Part shown: one piece after another, positions 17,673-24,900 of the stretch | How positions within the stretch are numbered: position 1 is the stretch's first letter | Layout: the number at the start of each line of letters is the position of its first letter | Origin: a virus | Virus record (IMG/VR): IMGVR_UViG_3300006641_000155 | Coordinates: 1-26,050 of that record | Strand: one strand, 5' to 3' | Length of the DNA: 26,050 bases | The notes under the pieces: model-generated | The model's input: only the letters and a program-made list of their open reading frames with translations | Told to the model about the DNA's origin: nothing | The model's database searches: none | Translations under genes and position numbers: made by a program

Positions 17673-18502
17673 TAAACAAGCCTTCTAAGAAAAGTCTCAG
17701 GAACATTGTAAAGAATAACTTTCAACTCGTCTTGTATCTTGGCATAGTATTCTGCTTTAATAACCTTAATTGAACGCTTCTCATCATTTAGTCTTTTTTC
17801 ATGTTCGTAACAAAACACTTTTTCACCTTTGATACTAACCTCAATAGGTTCTCCGTTGATAGTATATATTTCTGGTTGAATAAGTTCGCCTGTGATAGCC
17901 AGATTACCACGATCTAGTGATGCTCCAAACGCTTCACCATTATCCAAGTCAGCAAGCAAGTCTAAGGTTTCGTTGTCAGCATCATATTCGGTTGAGTCGG
18001 CCGTTCTATAGGTGGTTGATACCCAAGGCTCAAAGTAGCTGAATGGAATATCATCAGGCATATTTTCTGTCAGTCTCTCCTCATTAACTATAAATCTGGT
18101 AACAGACTCAAAACCTGTTCTGGTGTTTCGTCTTGTTATTACTTTTTCGTAATGATGTGGTGTTGTCAATGCGGCTTCAACTGATCCATATTTTCTTATG
18201 ATGTATTGTGTGAAAGTAGAATAGTCTAATGGCCAATCAAACTGCGGATCAAAGATGTCATTTGCTAATAGTATCAGCCATGCACCGCCAGGATCTTTAT
18301 AAAACTTTTCTGCTAGTATTTCTGGTGTGTCGCCTTCTTCTATATCATATACCATATAAGATGACAAGTTATTGACAGTTTCTTTGACAACAGCCAGACG
18401 CTGGAAGATGTTAGTAACCTCATCATACTTCGGCTGTAGTCTGTTATTGTTTATGTCATATTTGATTTTAGGAAATATGTCGTAGAAACTGCTTACAATC
18501 AT
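17672..18502 (-). CDS. gp53: Baseplate wedge protein gp53
   Basis: This 276-residue protein contains the gp53 signature: an N-terminal SFYDIFPKIKYDI, then the LysM-like region YMVYDIEEGDTPEILAEKFY followed by a DPGGAWLILLANDI motif and FDWPLDYSTFTQYI (about residues 49-100). In T4, gp53 (196 aa) clamps the inner baseplate wedges together. The protein here is about 80 residues longer, with the extra length in an acidic, beta-rich C-terminal part. The order gp4, unknown, gp53, hub echoes T4 gene order 4-53-5. It starts 3 bases after the preceding stop and its stop overlaps the next start, so it is probably translationally coupled. Confidence 0.88.
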   Translation of the reverse strand: MIVSSFYDIFPKIKYDINNNRLQPKYDEVTNIFQRLAVVKETVNNLSSYMVYDIEEGDTPEILAEKFYKDPGGAWLILLANDIFDPQFDWPLDYSTFTQYIIRKYGSVEAALTTPHHYEKVITRRNTRTGFESVTRFIVNEERLTENMPDDIPFSYFEPWVSTTYRTADSTEYDADNETLDLLADLDNGEAFGASLDRGNLAITGELIQPEIYTINGEPIEVSIKGEKVFCYEHEKRLNDEKRSIKVIKAEYYAKIQDELKVILYNVPETFLRRLV

Positions 18503-18505
18503 TTC

Positions 18506-19009
18506 TTATCCCTTGATTACCCATTCGTCAATTTTTAGTTGAACTGCCTTTTCGTATTCTTCTGGCAATATCTGTATTATCTTAGACCTGACATGTGCAA
18601 ATAAGTACCTGTGAACCGCCTTGGGCATCATGTCGTATATTCTCTTTGACTTTTCTAATTGAATGAACAGTTCTGCATTGATAGTGGATCTAGCAGAATC
18701 ACTGGTTGTCCTAAATTCATTCACAGTCTTGATAAATTCTTTTCGTTCACCTGTAGGTAAATAGTGCATATTGACACCTAGAAATCCGTCTTTATACATC
18801 TTAATAGGAAACGTCATAGGATACTTGTCATATATTGTTAGTATCTCTTTAAGTTTCGGATCATACTTATAGAAATACAAACTGCCTATTGTTGGTGTTC
18901 CTGCTGCTCTGTCACTATTTAAAAGTCTTTTCTTAACCGTACCTGAAGTAAGGTCTATGGCCTTTTCATTAATCCATTTCGTTAATTCGTTTTGGGTATA
19001 GTCTGCCAT
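18506..19009 (-). CDS. Conserved T4-like protein of unknown function (167 aa)
   Basis: I recognise no firm family. The recognisable core is YFYKYDPKLKEILTIYDKYP followed by MTFPIKMYKDGFLGVNMHYL (about residues 46-85). It resembles a block I associate with conserved virion proteins of T4-like phages, but I cannot name the gene with confidence. A gp2-like DNA end protector is one possibility, since T4 gp2 is beside gp4, but the length is short (T4 gp2 is about 274 aa). The C-terminal third is helical and basic. It sits between gp4 and gp53. No Shine-Dalgarno precedes the ATG at 19009. Instead a TATAAATA late box ends 5 bases before it. Confidence 0.75.
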   Translation of the reverse strand: MADYTQNELTKWINEKAIDLTSGTVKKRLLNSDRAAGTPTIGSLYFYKYDPKLKEILTIYDKYPMTFPIKMYKDGFLGVNMHYLPTGERKEFIKTVNEFRTTSDSARSTINAELFIQLEKSKRIYDMMPKAVHRYLFAHVRSKIIQILPEEYEKAVQLKIDEWVIKG

Positions 19010-19014
19010 GGTAT

Positions 19015-19022
19015 TATTTATA
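19015..19022 (-). promoter_or_regulatory. T4-type late promoter box placed 5 bases before an ATG
   Basis: This is an exact TATAAATA on the minus strand, immediately after the gp4 stop codon. The spacer ATACC (19014-19010) is followed directly by the ATG of the 167-residue gene. With T4 late promoter spacing (box at about -13 to -6) the first transcribed base would be the A of that ATG, giving a leaderless message. Confidence 0.6.
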
Positions 19023-19469
19023 TCACTTTTTGAATAGATCCGCTTCTGTAATCAGCCTGAAAGTCCATCCTTTGTTGTTACAATACTCTTCGGCTGCTTT
19101 CCATTTTGCTTGATTGACACCCCAGGTAAAGACTTCGTTGATGTAACGTTTGGTCTTTCGTTTAGATGGCACAGGTTCTTGTGTCTGCCCTTTCGGCTTG
19201 ACCTCTAATAAATATACCTGTTTCTTGCCGCTATTGTCATATGCTTCAACATAGAAATCTACAAAGTAACGATGCATACGGTTGTCTATAGGCGAAACAT
19301 ACGGTATTACTACCTCTTCGCTGCCCCAAGATATGACACTTTTATTTGTGTCGCACCAATCCATAACTCTTTTCTCCCAGCCAGATCGATATACAATGTT
19401 ATTAGGATCACCTCTATACTTTTCAGGGTGTTTGGGTTTATAAAATCCTTGTTTGTAGTTTGCAGCCAT
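19023..19469 (-). CDS. gp4: Head completion protein gp4 (TnsA-like nuclease fold)
   Basis: This 148-residue protein is almost the same length as T4 gp4 (150 aa), which completes filled heads before tail joining. The N-terminus is typical of the family (YKQGFYKPKHPEKYRG). The PD-(D/E)XK-type residues expected of a TnsA-like endonuclease fold are visible: E32 in SGWEKRVMDW, D71 in HRYFVDFYVE, and E89/K91 in YLLEVKPKGQ, followed by basic and helical segments. I chose the ATG at 19469 rather than the GTG at 19481 because AGGT lies 7 bases before it and the family begins near MAA-x-YK. It is the first gene of the leftward block, divergent from gp48 across only 43 bases. Confidence 0.88.
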   Translation of the reverse strand: MAANYKQGFYKPKHPEKYRGDPNNIVYRSGWEKRVMDWCDTNKSVISWGSEEVVIPYVSPIDNRMHRYFVDFYVEAYDNSGKKQVYLLEVKPKGQTQEPVPSKRKTKRYINEVFTWGVNQAKWKAAEEYCNNKGWTFRLITEADLFKK

Positions 19470-19512
19470 AATGTACCTCACTAAATAATATGTAGTATTT
19501 TTGGAGTTATCA
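19470..19512. promoter_or_regulatory. Divergent intergenic region between gp4 and gp48
   Basis: The 43 bases between the two divergent start codons must hold initiation signals for both blocks unless transcripts enter from outside. Rightward, ACTAAATA at 19480-19487 matches the late box at 6 of 8 positions, and GGAG at 19503-19506 is the ribosome binding site for gp48. Leftward, AGGT before the gp4 ATG serves as ribosome binding site, but no clear late box is seen. Promoter assignment is weak. Confidence 0.4.
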
Positions 19513-20331
19513 ATGGGAACATATACATTTCCGACAGATATGCTTAATACAGGTGACTACGGTCATATGATAGTATTCAGTGCATATTCGCCGCAGTCCG
19601 CAAGAGCCGCCGCCCTCATAGAAGCAGGTACTACTCCTATTATACCTGGTGTTAATAACGGACAACCATTAGTCACTCCGCAACGTTCACTTCTTGATCA
19701 ATTCTATTTGTATGTTCCTGGTGGTGGACAAGGCAGTAATCTGACATGGGCCCAAGAACACGAATATGATGAAGTTAAAATGTCCAGACTAGGAACAGGT
19801 GCCGCATCGGGCGCTATGTCTGCTATTCTAGGTATTGGTGCTTCTACTATAGGAAAAGCAGCAGCAGATGCCGCAGGTCTTTTTAGAGTAACAATCAATC
19901 CATATGTCGAGGTTCTTTATAGAGGCACAAAACTTAGACAGTATATGTTTTCGTTTATGTTTGCCCCTCAAAGTGAAGCAGACTCTAAAGAATTATATGG
20001 CACTGGTCCGGGAACAGGTTTACTAAACCGATTTAGATTTCATGCTGCACCTGACGCTGGTCCGTCAGGAGATTCTTTATTATTCAGCAGCCCGTCAGAA
20101 TGGGAAGTAGACTTTTTATATAAAGTACCGGGTCCTAGTGGAGGGACGTGGGCAGAAAACAATAAACTGCCTAAGATGGCAAAAGGAATTATAAACCGAG
20201 TTGACGTAGACTATAGCCCTGATTCAGAATTTAGTACCTTTGAACAAGGCGATGCCACATCATCTCGTCTGTCCTTTACATTTACCGAGATGGAAATCAT
20301 AGACAAAACAAGAATTGGACAAGGATTTTAA
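19513..20331 (+). CDS. gp48: Baseplate tail tube cap gp48
   Basis: This 272-residue protein is shorter than T4 gp48 (364 aa). gp48 sits on the central hub under gp54 and starts the tail tube. Features are an Ala/Gly-rich hydrophobic segment in the middle (GAASGAMSAILGIGASTIGK, about residues 93-112) and the tube-like motif NPYVEVLYRGTKLRQYMFSF with FMFAPQSEAD after it (about residues 128-155), typical of gp48 and tube-initiator relatives. The C-terminus alternates beta strands (SRLSFTFTEMEIIDKTRIGQ). I prefer the ATG at 19513, which has GGAG 6 bases upstream, to a TTG four codons earlier. Its stop abuts the gp54 ATG, matching the 48-54 pair in T4. Confidence 0.85.
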   Translation: MGTYTFPTDMLNTGDYGHMIVFSAYSPQSARAAALIEAGTTPIIPGVNNGQPLVTPQRSLLDQFYLYVPGGGQGSNLTWAQEHEYDEVKMSRLGTGAASGAMSAILGIGASTIGKAAADAAGLFRVTINPYVEVLYRGTKLRQYMFSFMFAPQSEADSKELYGTGPGTGLLNRFRFHAAPDAGPSGDSLLFSSPSEWEVDFLYKVPGPSGGTWAENNKLPKMAKGIINRVDVDYSPDSEFSTFEQGDATSSRLSFTFTEMEIIDKTRIGQGF

Positions 20332-21027
20332 ATGGCATATCAAGGTCCTAATCCTCCTACACAATTAGACATGGATAAAATGTTTAGTTCGCTTAATGCG
20401 AATGATAGTGTGGCCAAGGGTTGTAGATTTATAGTTAGAATTAATTTATCCGCACCACTGTTGCAACAGTTAAGATATCAAGATCAGGTAACGAATCATT
20501 TGTTATATGCCTGTGAATCCACTGAATTTCCTGGTCGTGGATTTCAAACAACAGAAGTTCGTTACTATGGTCCTAAGCAATTGATGCCTACCAACACAAT
20601 ATACGGTGAAGGTATTAATATGTCTTTTATATGCCGTAGCACATCATTAGAAAGACAGTTCTTTGATGACTGGATGGACATTATTAACCCGCCAACCAGC
20701 TATCACTTCAAGTATCCAAATCAATACTACACAGACATAGAGATATTTCACTTTGCTGAATACGGATCTCTGAGAGAGGCATTAGTAGGAGAGTCTGTTC
20801 GTGGCATACCGAGAACAGCTAATCCGCAAAACAAATATACACCAGAACCTATATACGGTTTTAAATTATTGAAGGCCTGGCCATCTTTAGTGGCGCCACA
20901 ACAGGTTACATGGGTTGATGCGGATATTTTGAGATTACAAGTCACTTTCTCATATAAAAATTGGACCAGACAAGGCGACTCCGAGAAAGTTGCTGACAGA
21001 GTTTCAAGGAACTATGCTACTGAATAA
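20332..21027 (+). CDS. gp54: Baseplate tail tube initiator gp54
   Basis: This 231-residue protein (T4 gp54: 320 aa) is related to the tail tube protein gp19. The tube-protein pattern is clear: ACESTEFPGRGFQTTEVRYYG and the following PTNTIYGEGINMSFICRST (about residues 61-104), a DDWMDIINPPTSYHFKYPNQ motif (110-129), then YGFKLLKAWPSLVAPQQVTW and LRLQVTFSYKNWTRQGD near the end. gp54 polymerises on gp48 and nucleates the gp19 tube. The start directly follows the gp48 stop and has AAGGA upstream. The reduced length is shared with gp48 here, so the pair looks like a compact version of the T4 complex. Confidence 0.87.
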   Translation: MAYQGPNPPTQLDMDKMFSSLNANDSVAKGCRFIVRINLSAPLLQQLRYQDQVTNHLLYACESTEFPGRGFQTTEVRYYGPKQLMPTNTIYGEGINMSFICRSTSLERQFFDDWMDIINPPTSYHFKYPNQYYTDIEIFHFAEYGSLREALVGESVRGIPRTANPQNKYTPEPIYGFKLLKAWPSLVAPQQVTWVDADILRLQVTFSYKNWTRQGDSEKVADRVSRNYATE

Positions 21028-21039
21028 TGGAGTTATAAT

Positions 21040-21762
21040 ATGGCACTACCTAAGATTGATGTACCGACATATGATTTGTTTTTACCAACAAGAGAAGAGG
21101 CCCTCAAGGTTCGTCCGTTCAATGTGAGAGAAGAAAAACTATTGTTGATGGCCTTAGAGTCTAAGGACCAGAACGAAATAACAAACACCGTTAAGCAAGT
21201 TGTGAATAACTGTATTGTAAGCGGTAAGTTTGATGTTAATAAGTCGCCGTTCTTTGAGGTAGACTTTATCTTTATCTTCCTCAGAGCAAAGAGCATAGGT
21301 GAAAAGGTTGCAGTTAAACTAACCTGTAATAACGTTGTTGAAGATAACAAATGTGGCAATATTTTTGCTGCCGAACTAGATGTTAGTAACTGTGAACTTG
21401 TGAATGATAATCCTGTTCCTGACCTTATTGACTTAGGTGGTGGCAAAGGTGTCAAGATGAAATATCCAGGCTATGGTGCAATGAAGAAGATTGATGGTGG
21501 CCTTGATATCGACAGAACTGTTAACATTGTGGTCAATAGTATTGATTACATATATGACAATGAAGAGGTCTATTCAGCAAAAGATTATGGTAAAGAAGAG
21601 TTAAATGAGTTTGTTATGGGCCTGACAGAAGAAAACTTTAGAAAGTTGGAGGAGTTTATCGATAACTTTCCAACATTCGCTGTTAGAGTCGAAGCAACCT
21701 GTAATAAATGTGGATTTGAACATAAAGTGAGGTACACTAATTTCGCTGATTTTTTTCTCTGA
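21040..21762 (+). CDS. gp26: gp26-like baseplate hub / tail assembly chaperone
   Basis: This 240-residue protein fits the T4_baseplate family that contains T4 gp26 (208 aa). The N-terminus MALPKIDVPTYDLFLPTREE, the VRPFNVREEKLLLMA motif (about 24-38) and FVMGLTEENFRKLEEFIDNF near 191-210 are typical. Four cysteines (C96, C105, C221, C224, the last two as CNKCG) could bind zinc. gp26 is needed for hub assembly and is not a major virion protein. The ribosome binding site GGAG lies 8 bases before the ATG. The gene ends in a run of seven T's followed by a hairpin, and a -1 shift there would fuse it to the next gene, as in the two-part chaperones that precede tape measure genes in other tailed phages. 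Confidence 0.82.
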   Translation: MALPKIDVPTYDLFLPTREEALKVRPFNVREEKLLLMALESKDQNEITNTVKQVVNNCIVSGKFDVNKSPFFEVDFIFIFLRAKSIGEKVAVKLTCNNVVEDNKCGNIFAAELDVSNCELVNDNPVPDLIDLGGGKGVKMKYPGYGAMKKIDGGLDIDRTVNIVVNSIDYIYDNEEVYSAKDYGKEELNEFVMGLTEENFRKLEEFIDNFPTFAVRVEATCNKCGFEHKVRYTNFADFFL

Positions 21763-21983
21763 TAATGTCCTATGAAGGTCTAGTAGGGCATTTTAAAAAT
21801 AACTTTTCGCTAATGCATCATCATAAGTGGCCGCTATCAGATGTAGAAAACATGATACCATGGGAAAGACAAATCTATATTGAAATGCTTGCTCAGTTCT
21901 TGAAAGAACAAGAGCAGAAGATGAAAGACCTAGAGAATGAACAAAAGGCGCAACTTCAAGCAATGCTAAGAAAAAAGATGTAG
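21040..21983 (+). CDS. Predicted gp26-gp51 frameshift fusion (314 aa)
   Basis: If ribosomes shift -1 on the T run at 21750-21756, translation continues from F239 of gp26 into S-L-I-M and then through all of the gp51 frame to the TAG at 21981, giving 314 residues. The shifted frame is open without interruption across the junction. The product would be the analogue of lambda gpG-T. This is a prediction from sequence geometry and has not been observed as a protein here. Confidence 0.5.
21750..21756 (+). promoter_or_regulatory. -1 ribosomal slippery heptamer T_TTT_TTT
   Basis: The zero frame reads GAT TTT TTT CTC TGA, so the last seven T's form the X_XXY_YYZ pattern in which both tRNAs can re-pair after a -1 slip. 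The zero-frame stop follows one codon later. A stem-loop begins 7 bases downstream. No ribosome binding site for the separate gp51 ATG exists in this T-rich stretch. Confidence 0.65.
21764..21792 (+). promoter_or_regulatory. Stem-loop after slippery site, covering the gp51 start codon
   Basis: AATGTCCTA (21764-21772) pairs with TAGGGCATT (21784-21792) to form nine pairs, one of them G-U, around an 11-base loop. The spacer from the slippery heptamer is 7 bases, within the range used by known -1 stimulators. The gp51 ATG (21765-21767) lies inside the stem, which would hinder independent initiation. Confidence 0.55.
21765..21983 (+). CDS. gp51: gp51-like small hub assembly protein (72 aa)
   Basis: This 72-residue protein follows gp26 as gene 51 does in T4, but it is much shorter than T4 gp51 (249 aa). 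It is helical. The N-terminal half contains HHHKWPLSDVENMIPWERQI, and the C-terminal half is a Glu/Lys/Gln-rich probable coiled coil (LKEQEQKMKDLENEQKAQLQ). The W-P-x-x-D-(V/I) followed by P-W-E motif looks like the T-part of tail assembly chaperones. The ATG lacks a ribosome binding site and is buried in a hairpin, so the protein is probably made mainly as the C-terminal part of a gp26 fusion. It ends at TAG, followed by CAA and a second in-frame TAG before the next ATG. The gp51 name rests on position. Confidence 0.7.
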   Translation: MSYEGLVGHFKNNFSLMHHHKWPLSDVENMIPWERQIYIEMLAQFLKEQEQKMKDLENEQKAQLQAMLRKKM

Positions 21984-21989
21984 CAATAG

Positions 21990-24900
21990 ATGGCAAAAAA
22001 ATCAAACTTCAACAAACTCGCACAAATGAGAGAATCGGAAAGAGCAAGAGCCTTACAAGGCAATCCTGGTCTTCTTTCTGGTTTAACACCTACACAAATT
22101 GCAGAACTCTTTCCTGATTACTTTAAACGTGGCACACCTGACGTTGGTGGATTCTATGCTGCTATCTCTAAGGAGTCGGCAAAGAAACAACAAACTTGGC
22201 AAGGTAGTGTTGATTCACGTTTAGATCAGCAAGGTGGTATGCTGTCAAGAATGCGTAAAGAATATGCCGGTGAAGGTGGCGAAGGAAAAATCCGAAACAT
22301 GGTCAAAGCACAAGAGGTTTATAACTATCTTCGTGCTAAGGGTGTAGATCATATTCATGCTGTTGGTATGTTAAATAACATAGAACATGAATCCGGATTT
22401 AATGCAGCAAGTAAGCATTATGACGTTAATGGACCTTCGGCAGGTTTATTTCAACACCATGATGTTGATGGCAAAGGAGGTAGATTTTCACAACTTAAAG
22501 CATTCACCAATGGTGACTGGAGTGACTGGAGAAAACAAGTCGATTTTGCTTTACAAGAAGGTGTTACAAAAAGATATCTAGCACAAAAATTTAACAGTGC
22601 AGAAGATGCTTCTGTATATTTTACACATAATTTTGAAAATCCTGCTAATAAAGAACAAGTTGCTGCTGACAGATTGAAAACTATTAAGACATTTGATAAA
22701 TTTACTCAAACTGGTGAAACCACACCACAAGGTGCACAAGGCGACCAAAGAAAAGGACAAACACCTCAGCAACAAGCAGGAGCACCTACTACACCAGGTG
22801 CACCAGCAGGTGATACAACATCGCAAGCAGGTAAAGTTGTAGAAGGTACCAAGTTTAATGTTGTATCTGGTTACATCGTGCCTCAAGATAAATCTCTATA
22901 TGATCCACGAAATGCTTCACAGTGCGCCACACTAGGTAAAGCATTTAATCCTGCTGTTGGTAGATCATCAGGATGGTCTATTGTTGATGGTGATATCAAA
23001 GCAGGACAAGTTGTAGCAACAAAACAATATAACAATCCTGGTGCTGATAGAGTTGGCGCAGGATATCACACAGGTGTTGCACTAACAGCACCAAACGAAA
23101 AGGGTGACTTTCTACTACTAGAACAATACAATGGATCTGGTGGTGCTAAAACAAGATGGGTAAACAAGAATAGTTATCCTATCGGCCACACAGGTCAAAC
23201 AACATCGTGGGGATTAATCTCTTCTGGTGGTAAAGTTCATGATGAAATATCACAAGAGGCACTAGCGTATGGTGAGAAACTAGGTGGTCCTAATAAAGCG
23301 GCCGTTGGCACCAATTCAGGAACACCGGGTCAAGGTGGAGAAACTGCACCAGGTGTTGAAGGACAGGTTGAGTATGCGGGTGAGACTGGTCAAATAGGAG
23401 GAACTACTGTTGGTGAAGGAGAACAACAATCTGCATCATTAATGCAGCCTGTAGCAATGATGCAAAATCTAATGGGTATGATGGGCGGCATGGGCGGAGC
23501 AACCGCAATACCTCTAGGTCTAATCACAACAGCAATGGGATTTATTATGCCATTGATTGGTTCTATAGCAGGCGAAAGACTAACTGGTGAAGGTATGGGT
23601 GGTCCTGGTGCTTCAAAATTGCCTCATATCAATGTCAATCGTGCTACAATGGGACATAGAGGGCATCGTGGTCATAGAGGCAGCAGATCATCCACACAAA
23701 CTACACAGACTACGGCTAAAACAACTACACAATCGGTACCTGCACAACCTGTAGATAATACACCTATAAGTCATAGAGCAGATATAGGTCATATGTCTGT
23801 CAAATATGAATCAGGTGGTAGGGGTGTTGAATCTATCTCTAGTGGAAGAAAAGACCCAGGCGGCGTATCATATGGCGAACATCAACTTGCTTCAAAAACA
23901 GGAACAATGGGAAAATATTTAAGATCAGCAGAATCAAAAGGATATTCTGAAAAGTTTGCTGGACTTAAACCAGGGTCAGCAGAGTTCAATAAAGTTTATA
24001 GACAGATAGCAAAGGAAGATCCAAAAGGATTCGCTAAGTCTCAACAAGACTACATTACGAGAACACATTATGAACCGGTATATCGTCACGCTAAAGCATT
24101 AGGATATAATGTGAATGATCCACGTGTGCAAGAGGCACTGTATAGTATATCGGTGCAGCACGGTGGTGCTAAAAAAGTTGTCAGTATGGCAAAATCTTCT
24201 GTTGATGCTGATCCTCAAAAGCAAGTTGAATCCTTGTTTGGTGCCCGCCGTCAATATGTGGCATCTAAAGGTATGAACTTTGATACAAGATACAAGTCAG
24301 AGAAGCGTGAAATTTTGGCTATGGATGTTACGAAGTATAAGCAAGACGAAATGCCAACACAATTTGCCGGCGCTCGACCAGAAACAACAACAGCGCAAGT
24401 AGGACCTGGTGCCACTACTCCTGCCGCAGCACCTATGATGCCTACACAAATGGCATCACAGCAAAAAGAAGAGAAGGGACTATTTCAACAAGCAAAAGAA
24501 TTTGCTGGAATAGGTTCCACACAACCGGTAGCACAACCATCGGTGGGTACTACAGGCACACCCACAACACCGGCAGCACAACCATCGGTTACTACACCAA
24601 CTTATGTTGCTCCTGGCACGCCTAGTGTTTCGACTAGTATATCAAATGCAGCAGCACCTGCTGCTCCGATTTCTAAGGCAGCAAGAACGCCTTTTGGAAT
24701 TTATGCTAATCCATCAAAGACTGATATTATGAATCAATTCGGATATAGAAAAGAATTGAGTGCAACGCCAGTAACAAGCACATCTAATGTGCCTGCCGCA
24801 CCTGCAACACCACCTACTGTGCTTGCACCAACAAAAGGTGCAATGATGCAAGCACCAGGGCCAGCGCCAGATACAACAGCAATGCAAATGAGAACACAAA

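Noticed and set aside
19479-19481. GTG at 19481 as the gp4 start
   Set aside because: The ATG at 19469 has a better placed AGGT and gives the family's usual N-terminus and length.
21033-21455. 140-codon minus-strand open frame antisense to gp26
   Set aside because: Ser/Leu/Thr-rich low-complexity translation with no context; gp26 on the other strand has clear family motifs and a ribosome binding site.
21971-21977. A_AAA_AAG slippery heptamer at the 3' end of gp51
   Set aside because: A -1 shift there enters a frame that stops after about 46 codons with no recognisable domain, and I saw no clear hairpin. An AAA/AAG run is expected in a Lys-rich C-terminus.
21994-22000. Run of seven A's just after the hydrolase start codon
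   Set aside because: It fits slippery phase, but a shift at codon 4 would yield only a short dead-end peptide. It probably just encodes the basic MAKK start.
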